Positions 7,148-14,309 of a stretch of DNA of 31,914 nt are shown here, in pieces. Position 1 is the first letter of the stretch; every line of letters starts with the position of its first letter. The notes beneath the pieces are model-generated. The model had not been told where the DNA came from. It searched no databases and worked only from the letters and a program-made list of their open reading frames with translations. The stretch comes from an uncultured Candidatus Saccharibacteria bacterium. GTDB taxonomy: Bacteria > Patescibacteriota > Saccharimonadia > Saccharimonadales > Saccharimonadaceae. The DNA is taken from the NCBI GenBank assembly GCA_938036825.1, contig CALHWD010000011.1, positions 1 through 31,914 on the forward strand, read 5' to 3'. The translations under genes were made by a program, and so were the position numbers.

Positions 7148-7600
7148 CTACCTCTGTATACCCATAGTGTTGTGGTAGTAGTCGACGAAGGTGCCGGTTT
7201 TTGCGGCAAGCATGATTTCTTGTTTGAGCAAATCTTTTTCGTGGGCGATGGTGGCACGATAGTCGTCGCTCACGGCAGCATGTGGGTCGGCACAGGCGCC
7301 CCAAAAGAGCAGCTCGACGAGCAGTGGCAAGAGCTGCCAGCTGTTGTCTGTTGGGCTATAAATGTATTGATTGCCTTGGAGTGGATCGCGTTGCTTATCA
7401 AGCAAGCCAGCCGATTCTAACCGCGCCAAGCGATCGGCCAAAATATTGCTCGCAATGCGCTCATCGCGTGCGAATTCGCGGAAGTAGCAGCGCCCAAAGA
7501 GCAGCACGTCACGCATGATAAGGAGTGTCCATTTGTCGCCAAAAAGGTCGAGGCTGTAGCTAATGGGGCAGGCTGAGCGTTTGTGAGCTGTTCGTGTCAT
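7148..7600 (-). CDS. HxlR-family winged-helix transcriptional regulator
   Basis: A 150-residue HxlR/DUF24-type protein. The family signature is complete: CPISYSLDLFGDKWTLLIMR (Cys11 is the usual redox-sensing position), a YFREFARD segment, then the recognition region IASNILADRLARLESAGLLD and a basic wing before YIYSPTDNSWQLLPLL. HxlR proteins act as dimers and often answer to electrophiles or oxidants through that cysteine. The gene has its own promoter and no cotranscribed partner; no target gene is evident. A palindrome at 7622-7636 overlaps its -35, suggesting autoregulation. Confidence 0.88.
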   Translation of the reverse strand: MTRTAHKRSACPISYSLDLFGDKWTLLIMRDVLLFGRCYFREFARDERIASNILADRLARLESAGLLDKQRDPLQGNQYIYSPTDNSWQLLPLLVELLFWGACADPHAAVSDDYRATIAHEKDLLKQEIMLAAKTGTFVDYYHNTMGIQR

Positions 7601-7606
7601 GCCTTT

Positions 7607-7636
7607 AGCGTAGCATCAAGGCTTGCGTTTTGCAAG
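7607..7636 (-). promoter_or_regulatory. hxlR leaderless promoter with palindromic operator candidate
   Basis: Minus strand TTGCAA (7635-7630), 17-base spacer, TACGCT (7612-7607), then six bases to the ATG. The inverted repeat CTTGC-N5-GCAAG (7622-7636) overlaps the -35, a plausible site for HxlR self-repression. Confidence 0.6.
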
Positions 7637-7687
7637 TTTGTGGTGTGGGCGGGGAGCGAAGCAATATTGGCGAGGCTTTGTCATAAC

Positions 7688-7717
7688 AAAAAGCACTTAC
7701 TGTAGTAGTAAGTGCTT
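7688..7717 (-). terminator. Terminator of tRNA-Val
   Basis: An 11-12 bp hairpin AAGCACTTACT/AGTAAGTGCTT with a 5-base loop; on the minus strand it is followed by TTT, 55-80 bases beyond the tRNA. Confidence 0.75.
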
Positions 7718-7770
7718 TCGCGCCAGCGCACCTTACAGACCGACATGGTGCACTGGCAAATAGACCGAAA

Positions 7771-7847
7771 TGGTGGGCAATAGAGGATTCGAACCTCTCA
7801 CCTCTTCAACGTCAATGAAGCGCTCTAGCCAAATGAGCTAATCGCCC
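7771..7847 (-). tRNA. tRNA-Val (GAC)
   Basis: Acceptor GGGCGAT/ATTGCCC, D-arm TAGCTCATTTGGCTAGAGC, anticodon stem CTTCA/TGAAG around TTGACGT with anticodon GAC, T-arm GAGGTTCGAATCCTC, A73 and encoded CCA. A TACAAT -10 lies about 11 bases upstream on the minus strand. A GAC anticodon reads GUC/GUU. Confidence 0.95.
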
Positions 7848-7928
7848 GACACGTGTATTGTAGCAGAAGATGCAGGGGAGGGCAAGGGTACATGGGACAC
7901 ATACCTGAACGTGCAAACTTATCATCTT

Positions 7929-8050
7929 CGCCCTCACAACAAACCCATCACACCGAAAATGTTCCGGCCAGATGAATCACAGAGCTTATCCGCCCCCACA
8001 GCCACTGGCCTCCAGATATTTTCTTGCGCGATGGGTCTGCCGTGAGGGCG
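7929..8050 (-). ncRNA. Structured repeat family 2, copy D2
   Basis: On the minus strand an outer stem CGCCCTCAC/GTGAGGGCG (8050-8042/7937-7929) and a 10-bp stem CCCATCGCGC/GTGTGATGGG enclose an approximately 75-base core almost identical to D1 at 18820-18893. The core has nested GAAAAT/ATTTTC and GGCCAG/CTGGCC pairs and a strongly conserved distal part containing CTGTGGGG and CTCTGTGATTCAT. The outer stem differs in sequence from D1 but keeps pairing. It lies between tRNA-Val and the thrS promoter, pointing away from thrS. Family unknown to me. Confidence 0.6.
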
Positions 8051-8082
8051 ATGTAGTTGGGAGAGGTTGAGGCTGACACTAT

Positions 8083-8112
8083 TTGCACCCACCCCCACTC
8101 TCGTTATACAAT
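8083..8112 (+). promoter_or_regulatory. thrS promoter
   Basis: TTGCAC (8083-8088), an 18-base spacer and TACAAT (8107-8112), placing the transcript start near 8118, just before T-box stem I. Confidence 0.65.
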
Positions 8113-8117
8113 AGACG

Positions 8118-8312
8118 GTAAGTGCTGACGGGGCCTCACCAGCCTCCCGAGCTTCGTGGGCTGTCGTGATGTGCGAGAACGTTGCGTCATGAGTGCTTGG
8201 CGGTAAGCGCCAAGAAGTCCGGTGGAACCGCCGTTTGTGTGCAAGCGGCCCGAGACATGCGAGATTGGTCGGATGGAGTACATCCGTGTCAGGGCGCATG
8301 TTTTTTATTTTT
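8118..8312 (+). promoter_or_regulatory. Threonine T-box riboswitch leader of thrS
   Basis: Stem I is closed by TGACG (8126-8130) / CGTCA (8185-8189), with an upper helix TCAC-AGCC / GGCT-GTGA. The 3' side of the specifier loop reads GCGAGA then ACG (8179-8181), a Thr codon. Stem III is the perfect hairpin CTTGGCG/CGCCAAG (8196-8214). The T-box GGTGGAACCGCC (8221-8232) presents UGGA (8223-8226), complementary to the UCCA end of tRNA-Thr. The antiterminator pairs CCGC (8228-8231) with GCGG (8245-8248), extended by GTCCGG with CCCGAGAC. The competing terminator CATGCG (8256-8261) / CGCATG (8295-8300), with an inner CGGATG/CATCCG hairpin, ends in T6 at 8301. Uncharged tRNA-Thr should favour read-through into thrS. 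Stem I is short compared with classical T-boxes. Confidence 0.8.
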
Positions 8313-8396
8313 ATCAACATAATTTATATCCAAGGAGGAGCGAATCGGCTTCTAGCTGCCAGTGTGCAGCGGAGGAGTTGATGAGCAAACAAAGCA

Positions 8397-10208
8397 ATGA
8401 ACAACGAGCAACAAGCAATGCGCCACAGCCTGGCGCATATCATGGCGCAAGCCGTCCAGCATTTGTGGCCACAGGCGAAGTTTGGTGTGGGGCCAGCTAT
8501 CGATCAGGGGTTTTATTATGATATTGACCTTGGTGATGTCACGATATCTGAGGCGGACTTTGGCACAATCGAGAAGGAGATGCGGCACATTATTGCGCGC
8601 GATCTGCCCTTTACGCACCGCGATGTGCCGGTGGATGAGGCGATTGCCTGGGCGACGGAGGCAGATCAGCCATACAAGATCGAGCTACTCAATGACCTGA
8701 AGCGCTCGGGGACAACCATTGCCAAAGAATTGGCTGGAGAGGCCCTTGGTAGCGCTGCAGAAGGCGAGAGTAAGGTAAAGACGGTATCACTCTACTCTCA
8801 GGGCGATTACACCGATCTGTGCCGTGGTGGGCACGTGGAGAGCACGGGCAAGGTGGGGGCCTTCAAGCTGCTGCGCGTGGCTGGTGCGTACTGGCGAGGC
8901 GACGAGACCCGGCCGCAGATGCAGCGGCTCTATGGCGTGGCTTTTGCAACGCAGGCGGAGCTTGATAGCTACCTACAGATGCGCGAAGAAGCCAAAAAGC
9001 GCGACCATCGCAAGCTTGGCAAGGAGCTCGACCTCTACACAATGTCGCCACTGGTGGGGGTGGGCTTGCCACTCTTTACACCGCGTGGCACGATCTTGCG
9101 CGATAAAGCAGCCCAGCTCTCCAACCAGCTGCGTGAGAAATACGGCTTTGCCAAAGTCTGGACGCCGCACATTACCAAGAAAGATTTGTATGAGACGAGT
9201 GGGCACTGGGCGAAGTTTGGTGATGAACTCTTCCTTGTGACGAGTCAAGAGACGAGCGACAAGATGGCTCTCAAGCCGATGAACTGCCCGCATCACACGC
9301 AGATTTTTGCTAGTCAGCCACGGAGCTACCGCGATATGCCTGTGCGCTACCTAGAGACAACGACCGACTACCGCGACGAAAAAACTGGCGAGCTGGGCGG
9401 CTTGAGTCGGGTACGCTCACTGACGCAGGATGATAGCCATGTGTTTTGCCGGCCAGATCAGATCGAGCAGGAGATGAGTAATTTACTGGCCTGTGCCGAG
9501 GAGCTGTACCACATTGTGGGGATGAAGCTGCGTGTCCGCCTGAGCTACCGCGATGAGGGAGAGGGCTACCTTGGGGCACCAGAATTGTGGCAATCGGCCC
9601 AGGCTCAGCTCAAGGCAGCTGTGATGGCTAAGCAACTGGACTATTTCGAGCAGGAGGGCGAGGCGGCCTTTTATGGGCCAAAGATCGACTTCATGGCGAC
9701 GGATGCGATTGGCCGCGAGCACCAGGTGGCGACGGTGCAGCTCGACTTTATCCAGCCCGAGCGCTTTGGCCTCGAATATACCGATGAAGCGGGTGAGATG
9801 GCTCGGCCAGTGATGATTCACAGCGCGCTGCTGGGCTCGATTGAGCGTTTCCTGAGCGTCTTTATTGAGCACACAGCGGGGTGGTTCCCTTTCTGGATTG
9901 CGCCTGAGCAAGTCCGTATTCTCACAATTAACAACACCGTAGAAGACTATGTTGATGAAATCACATCGGTGCTCAAAACAGTGGTACTGATGCATCCTAT
10001 AAAATACAACGAGGTAAGATATACAACAGATATGCGCAATGAATCGCTTGGTAAAAAGATCCGCGAAGCTACTGTTGTAAAAATTCCGGTGCAGATTATC
10101 GTTGGCCCACGCGACAAAGCTAATCGCCAGGTAAGTGTGCGCACCCAGCAGGGTGAGACAACAGTGCCGCTGGATGAGCTAGCGGCGTACCTAGAGGGGC
10201 TGAGCTAA
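8397..10208 (+). CDS. thrS: Threonyl-tRNA synthetase lacking the TGS domain
   Basis: A 603-residue class II ThrRS. The usual N-terminal TGS domain (about 60 residues) is absent; the protein opens directly in the SAD editing domain, RHSLAHIMAQAVQHLWP with HxxxH and CRGGH near residue 143. The catalytic core has Zn ligands in NCPHH and DDSH, motif 2 near YRDEKTGELGGLSRVRS and motif 3 HSALLGSIERF, followed by an anticodon-binding domain to the end. The start is uncertain: the in-frame ATG 8397 lies 20 bases after a strong GGAGGAG (8371-8377), whereas the well-spaced ATG 8381 is in another frame and an in-frame TGA at 8382 blocks extension. Controlled by the T-box leader. Its TAA overlaps the next gene (TAATG). 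Confidence 0.93.
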   Translation: MNNEQQAMRHSLAHIMAQAVQHLWPQAKFGVGPAIDQGFYYDIDLGDVTISEADFGTIEKEMRHIIARDLPFTHRDVPVDEAIAWATEADQPYKIELLNDLKRSGTTIAKELAGEALGSAAEGESKVKTVSLYSQGDYTDLCRGGHVESTGKVGAFKLLRVAGAYWRGDETRPQMQRLYGVAFATQAELDSYLQMREEAKKRDHRKLGKELDLYTMSPLVGVGLPLFTPRGTILRDKAAQLSNQLREKYGFAKVWTPHITKKDLYETSGHWAKFGDELFLVTSQETSDKMALKPMNCPHHTQIFASQPRSYRDMPVRYLETTTDYRDEKTGELGGLSRVRSLTQDDSHVFCRPDQIEQEMSNLLACAEELYHIVGMKLRVRLSYRDEGEGYLGAPELWQSAQAQLKAAVMAKQLDYFEQEGEAAFYGPKIDFMATDAIGREHQVATVQLDFIQPERFGLEYTDEAGEMARPVMIHSALLGSIERFLSVFIEHTAGWFPFWIAPEQVRILTINNTVEDYVDEITSVLKTVVLMHPIKYNEVRYTTDMRNESLGKKIREATVVKIPVQIIVGPRDKANRQVSVRTQQGETTVPLDELAAYLEGLS

Positions 10209-10837
10209 TGCGCCGCCTGCGCATTGCTGTGGATGTCGACGACGTGCTGGCGGAGAATGCCGCTGGCATCGTCGCCTTTAGCAACCAGCGCTGGGGGACG
10301 AACCTGACGGTCGATGATTATGATGAGCATTGGGCCAAGATGTGGCAGGTGGATAATGCCGAGGTGGAGCGTCGCACTGCCGAGATTGTGAGCACGAGCC
10401 TAAGCGCGGGCTATGGACACATTGGTGGCGCGCTGGAGGTACTGGAGCATTTGGCACAACACCATCATCTGATGATTGCAACGTCACGCTGCCTACAAGT
10501 AAAGGGTGATACAATAGCTTGGATCGACGAGCATTTTCCAGGTATCTTTGCTAGCACGGCGGTTTATTTCTCGGGTATTTGGGATGAGTTAACTAATGAT
10601 TCGCACCGTGCCACGAAGGCAGAGTTGATGACGCAAATCAACGCCGATGTGCTGATCGACGACCAGCTCAAGCACTGCCAAGCGGTGGCAGCGTATGGCC
10701 GCAACGCGCTGCTCTTTGGCGATTATGCTTGGAACCAAGCTACAGTGCTGCCGGCCGGGGTGGTGCGCTGCATAAATTGGTACGAAGTAGAGGTAGCAAT
10801 TGAGCGACTTGCTAGCGATAAAAATGAGCAAATTTGA
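10208..10837 (+). CDS. HAD-superfamily 5'-nucleotidase-like phosphatase, paralogue 1
   Basis: A 209-residue HAD hydrolase with motif I DVDDVL (nucleophile D9, acid/base D11), a cap region at about 20-75, a motif II region near IATSR (residues 94-98) and motif IV DVLIDDQ near 150. It resembles the NT5C/YqfW-type deoxyribonucleotidases, which dephosphorylate nucleoside monophosphates; the substrate here is inferred only. The ATG overlaps the thrS stop by one base, so it is co-transcribed with thrS and thus under T-box control. A paralogue lies at 11440-12099 beyond a Nudix gene. A terminator follows at 10871-10899. Confidence 0.75.
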   Translation: MRRLRIAVDVDDVLAENAAGIVAFSNQRWGTNLTVDDYDEHWAKMWQVDNAEVERRTAEIVSTSLSAGYGHIGGALEVLEHLAQHHHLMIATSRCLQVKGDTIAWIDEHFPGIFASTAVYFSGIWDELTNDSHRATKAELMTQINADVLIDDQLKHCQAVAAYGRNALLFGDYAWNQATVLPAGVVRCINWYEVEVAIERLASDKNEQI

Positions 10838-10870
10838 GCTGTAAAATCCTACTTCCATTTTGCAGTTGTT

Positions 10871-10899
10871 GCACACCACACATGGTGTGCTCTTTTTTG
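10871..10899 (+). terminator. Terminator of the thrS operon
   Basis: GCACACCA/TGGTGTGC hairpin with a CACA loop, followed by TCTTTTTT. The next promoter's -10 begins three bases later. Confidence 0.85.
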
Positions 10900-10901
10900 T
10901 G

Positions 10902-10907
10902 TATAAT
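10902..10907 (+). promoter_or_regulatory. Leaderless promoter of the Nudix gene
   Basis: TATAAT lies seven bases before the ATG at 10915, so transcription should begin at or next to the start codon. No -35 is evident. Confidence 0.55.
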
Positions 10908-10914
10908 AGACGCC

Positions 10915-11415
10915 ATGGCAAACATATATTTTACTCGGGCAATCCAACCAGAGAATAACCAACCCCATTTCTTAGCCAAAGCACTCATTGTTGATGCGAC
11001 TGGCAAAATTCTTGTCCTTGAGCGCAGTAGTACGCATCCGCTCTTTCCGCACGGTACCGATCTGCCTGGTGGTCAGGTAGAGCCTGGCGAGACACCACTT
11101 GAGGCGGTAAGACGGGAAATAGAAGAAGAGACTGGCCTTGGCTTTGCGCCGAGCCAGCTGAGTGTGGCCTTCGAGCACGTACTGCCGCACTCTGATGGCC
11201 AGCGGCTGAGCTATGTGTGCTATGCGGCACTCGTTGATGGTGATGCGCCAGAAATTACCCTCAGTTGGGAACACAGTAGCTACCAATGGCTCACACCAGA
11301 TGAGCTTATGCAGCAGCCTATCACGCCGCGGACTGACTATCCCTTTGCGGCGGCTGTGCACTATATCAACTCATTGCGGCACTATGCCCAACAGGAACGA
11401 CCTGAACTGCTGTAA
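10915..11415 (+). CDS. Nudix hydrolase
   Basis: A 166-residue Nudix protein starting at ATG 10915. The open frame extends upstream to 10834, but that part overlaps the preceding gene's end and its terminator, and TATAAT sits seven bases before this ATG. The Nudix box is complete: GGQVEPGETPLEAVRREIEE followed by ETG. The substrate is unknown. It lies between two HAD phosphatase paralogues and 24 bp before the second, suggesting joint work on nucleotides or nucleotide sugars (inference). Confidence 0.82.
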   Translation: MANIYFTRAIQPENNQPHFLAKALIVDATGKILVLERSSTHPLFPHGTDLPGGQVEPGETPLEAVRREIEEETGLGFAPSQLSVAFEHVLPHSDGQRLSYVCYAALVDGDAPEITLSWEHSSYQWLTPDELMQQPITPRTDYPFAAAVHYINSLRHYAQQERPELL

Positions 11416-11439
11416 TCAATAAATAATAAAGGAGTATGT

Positions 11440-12099
11440 ATGGAATACGTAAAAAGCAACAGACCTGCTATTGCCGTTGATCTTGATGACGTTGTTTTCC
11501 CTTGTGCTGAAGGGCTAGTGGCGGCATATAACGAGCATTACGGTACCAACTTTCGACCTGACATACCACAGACGACGTGGGGTCCAACACCAGAGGAAGT
11601 GCAGGAGCGATTTAATGGGTTGCAATTGGGGACGACACCAGGCATGGCGAAGCCTGATTGGTTTGAGGAGATGCAAGTCCCAGACAGAGAGACGATTGAG
11701 GTGTTGCGAAGACTGGCGGTCGGGTATCAACTCTATGCAGTCTCGGCTCGGCATTATGGCCTAGCAGACGTGACAAAGCAGAGTATCGAAAAGTACTTGC
11801 CTGGTGTCTTTGAGCAGGTTATTTTGACGCGGCGGCCAGTCGAAACCGAGAATGGCATCAAGATAACGACCGACTCCAAGACAGAGATATACCGGCAGTA
11901 CAATATGAGGATTGCGATTGATGACTCGCCGCATCACCTCGAGTGTGGCCTTGAGGGGGATGATGCGCCGCTTGGCTTGGCAATTTTATTTGGCGAACGG
12001 CCATGGCATCCCGGTGTCACGATCGACGATCCACGCGTTGTCGAGTGTCGCACCTGGGCGGAGGCGGAAGAGGCTATTGCCCGGTATTTCACTTGGTAG
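11440..12099 (+). CDS. HAD-superfamily 5'-nucleotidase-like phosphatase, paralogue 2
   Basis: A 219-residue HAD protein with motif I AVDLDDVVFP (D14, D16) and motif IV IAIDDSPHH near residue 160. Its layout (Asn-rich cap, SARHYGL in the motif II region, late GERPWHPG loop) parallels the gene at 10208, so the two are paralogues with clear divergence. An AAAGGAG RBS lies nine bases before the ATG. It is probably co-transcribed with the Nudix gene. A strong terminator follows. Confidence 0.75.
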   Translation: MEYVKSNRPAIAVDLDDVVFPCAEGLVAAYNEHYGTNFRPDIPQTTWGPTPEEVQERFNGLQLGTTPGMAKPDWFEEMQVPDRETIEVLRRLAVGYQLYAVSARHYGLADVTKQSIEKYLPGVFEQVILTRRPVETENGIKITTDSKTEIYRQYNMRIAIDDSPHHLECGLEGDDAPLGLAILFGERPWHPGVTIDDPRVVECRTWAEAEEAIARYFTW

Positions 12100-12149
12100 G
12101 TTGTGAAAGCTCGCTTGTCGGATTCTCACCACTTTATGTGAGCTCCTCT

Positions 12150-12186
12150 CCCCATCGCTTGATGAGCGGTGGGGCTTTCTTGTGTT
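12150..12186 (+). terminator. Terminator after HAD paralogue 2
   Basis: Ten-bp hairpin CCCCATCGCT/AGCGGTGGGG with a 5-base loop, followed by CTTTCTTGT. Confidence 0.75.
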
Positions 12187-12425
12187 GGCAGACACTTGGC
12201 TATAACGAGAGACATGAAAACTGAAAACTAGAGAAGGATGTTCACCGCTTATAGCGATTAGAGGGAGATTCTCTGAATATACAACGATAATATTCATAAT
12301 ACACACGCTAGCATGTCGCAGGCGCAGGCTTCTGGTGTTGAATGACTTGATGGGTGATTAGATAATTTTTTGCAGGTGCTCTATACTAGTTTGTGTGAGC
12401 ACGAGAAAAATAGCGAGGCAGAATA
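12187..12425. other. Intergenic stretch before the ATL gene
   Basis: No gene. It contains a weak hairpin GAATAT/ATATTC near 12274-12296 and TATACT near 12382, a possible -10 for the following gene. Confidence 0.4.
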
Positions 12426-12776
12426 ATGGTAGCAGAAGAACATAATACCCTGCATAGTCGCATCTACGAGCTGATGGCACAGCTGCCAGATGATAAAGTG
12501 ACGACCTATGGCGACTTGGCAGCTTTTGCGGGCCACCCATATGCTGCACGGCGGGTGGGGGAGATTGCCCACGGTGGGCCGGAGGAGCTGCCGTGGCATA
12601 GACTTGTAAATTGCAAGGGAGGCCTTGCGGTCGGCTTTCCGGGTGGGCAGGCAGTGCAGCGGCAACTGCTCGAGCACGATGGGATCCAGTGTGACGATTC
12701 GTACCGCGTGGTCGATTTTGCGCAGCGTCGCTGGCGGCCGTTTGCCGCGCCGCAGAATGGCGTGAGGAGTAGCTAG
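12426..12776 (+). CDS. Alkyltransferase-like protein (ATL, MGMT-fold)
   Basis: A 116-residue protein with the DNA-binding domain of O6-alkylguanine-DNA alkyltransferase: VTTYGDLAAFAGHPYAARRV is the recognition helix region with the conserved Arg finger. The MGMT active site PCHR is PWHRL here (W57), so the methyl-accepting Cys is replaced by Trp, as in ATL1/YbaZ proteins. Such proteins bind O6-alkylguanine and flag it for nucleotide excision repair rather than repairing it. GAGG lies seven bases before the ATG. miaA starts one base after its TAG, giving an operon. Confidence 0.88.
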   Translation: MVAEEHNTLHSRIYELMAQLPDDKVTTYGDLAAFAGHPYAARRVGEIAHGGPEELPWHRLVNCKGGLAVGFPGGQAVQRQLLEHDGIQCDDSYRVVDFAQRRWRPFAAPQNGVRSS

Positions 12777-12777
12777 C

Positions 12778-13671
12778 ATGCATACAAAAAATAACACACC
12801 ACTTACTGTGCCGCTTATTGCTATCGTTGGACCGACCGCTAGCGGCAAGACCAGCTTAGCAGTTCGTCTCGCCAAGCAGTACGGTGGTGAGATTATTTGC
12901 GCCGATTCGCGCACCATCTACAAGGGTATGGATATTGGCACTGCCAAGCCCTCGCCGCACGAGCAAGCCCTCGTGCCACACTGGGGGTTGGATCTGGTGG
13001 AGCCAGGCCAGCGCTTTACAGCAGTGGATTTCCAGCGCTATGCTAATCGACAAATTGCGGCTATTCGCCAGCGTGGACGCATCCCGTTTCTCGTCGGTGG
13101 GACGGGCTTGTATGTCGATGCAGTGTTGTATAAATTTCAATTTCCGACGGTGAACAAAAAGCTTATGCAGCAGTTACAGGGCTATTCTATAGAAACTTTG
13201 CACGAACATTGTCGAGTACACAACATAGAATTACCCAATAATAAATACAACAAAAGGCGTGTCATTAATACAATAGTGCGAGAAGGACAACAGTTACAGA
13301 GGTCAGCGCATGTTGATAAAAATACCTATGTTGTAGGTATTGCATCGCCGCGTGATGTGCTGCGCAGGCGCATTGCTGTGCGGACAGAGCAGCTTTTTGC
13401 CCATGGTGTTGTGCAAGAAGCGACGGAACTAGCAGCCCACTATGGCTGGGAAAGTGAAGCAATGACAGGAAATGTCTACCCAATTATACATAAATTACAA
13501 CAGGGCGAGTATACGCTTGAGCAAGCCAAAGCGGCATTTTGTACAGCAGATTGGCACCTGGCCAAGCGGCAGATGACCTGGCTGCGACGTAACCCCGATA
13601 TCGTATGGTGTGACCTAGAGGATGCTGAGGCCTACCTTGATCGGGTGCTCGCGCAAGCGCACCAGATGTGA
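12778..13671 (+). CDS. miaA: tRNA dimethylallyltransferase
   Basis: A 297-residue MiaA that adds a dimethylallyl group to N6 of A37 in tRNAs reading UNN codons. The P-loop is GPTASGKT (18-25), followed by ADSRTIYKGMDIGTAKP, where Thr replaces the common Gln of DSRQVY, and by GGTGLYVDAVL. C-terminal QMTWLRRNPDI is the usual family ending. GAGGAG lies eight bases before the ATG. The middle part (about 120-180) is somewhat shortened and divergent, perhaps reflecting loss of part of the insertion domain. Coupled to the ATL gene upstream. Confidence 0.9.
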   Translation: MHTKNNTPLTVPLIAIVGPTASGKTSLAVRLAKQYGGEIICADSRTIYKGMDIGTAKPSPHEQALVPHWGLDLVEPGQRFTAVDFQRYANRQIAAIRQRGRIPFLVGGTGLYVDAVLYKFQFPTVNKKLMQQLQGYSIETLHEHCRVHNIELPNNKYNKRRVINTIVREGQQLQRSAHVDKNTYVVGIASPRDVLRRRIAVRTEQLFAHGVVQEATELAAHYGWESEAMTGNVYPIIHKLQQGEYTLEQAKAAFCTADWHLAKRQMTWLRRNPDIVWCDLEDAEAYLDRVLAQAHQM

Positions 13672-13697
13672 TACCATAAATCTAGTTGGTGACCGTA

Positions 13698-14309
13698 ATG
13701 ATAGATGCACTGTTTGGATCAAAAACTCGTGTGAAATTGCTCCACCTTTTCTTGAACAACCCAGGAAAGGCATTTTATGTGCGCGAGATTACGCGGCTGA
13801 TTAATGAGCAAATTAATTCGGTGCGCCGTGAGCTGCTCAATATGCTGGAGGTGGGGATCATTACGAGCGACAGCGTGGATAACAAATTGTACTACGAAGT
13901 AAACCAGCAGTATGAATATTATCCACCACTGCGCGTCATCTTTGCCGATCAAAAAATCGCTCCAGCCAAGAACAAGTCGGGCTACCGGCCTGCTTGGCAA
14001 GATGCGATTATGCAGCTGCCACGCCTGCGTGTGGCGATTGCGGCGGGGGCGCTAGTGAAGGGCTCAGCCAGTACGATCGATCTGCTGCTCGTGGGTAACC
14101 TCTCGGCTGCTAAGGTGCGCAGCGTGGTGGCAGTTATCGAGCGGCAGGAGGGGCGCGAGCTAACGTATAGCATCCTGAGCTACGACGAGTTCTATTACCG
14201 GCTGAGTGTGCGCGACCGCTTCATTACCACTATTCTGACCAACAAGCATACCGTATTGGTAGACGTTGATAATATATTAAAAGAAGACGAAGGAGAGAAT
14301 CATGCTTGA
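13698..14309 (+). CDS. Winged-helix protein with degenerate nucleotidyltransferase-like domain
   Basis: A 203-residue protein. Residues about 1-70 form a wHTH (FGSKTRVKLLHLFLNNPGKA, then VREITRLINEQINSVRRELL and a short wing). The C-terminal half begins GALVKGSASTIDLLLVGNLS, recalling the GS-x-SD-x-D motif of minimal nucleotidyltransferases, but the first catalytic Asp is replaced, so it is probably inactive. Proteins of this layout occur in CPR genomes as presumed regulators. The start ATG 13698 is chosen over TTG 13686; an extended -10 TGATACCAT lies near 13670. It overlaps the next gene by eight bases. Confidence 0.65.
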   Translation: MIDALFGSKTRVKLLHLFLNNPGKAFYVREITRLINEQINSVRRELLNMLEVGIITSDSVDNKLYYEVNQQYEYYPPLRVIFADQKIAPAKNKSGYRPAWQDAIMQLPRLRVAIAAGALVKGSASTIDLLLVGNLSAAKVRSVVAVIERQEGRELTYSILSYDEFYYRLSVRDRFITTILTNKHTVLVDVDNILKEDEGENHA

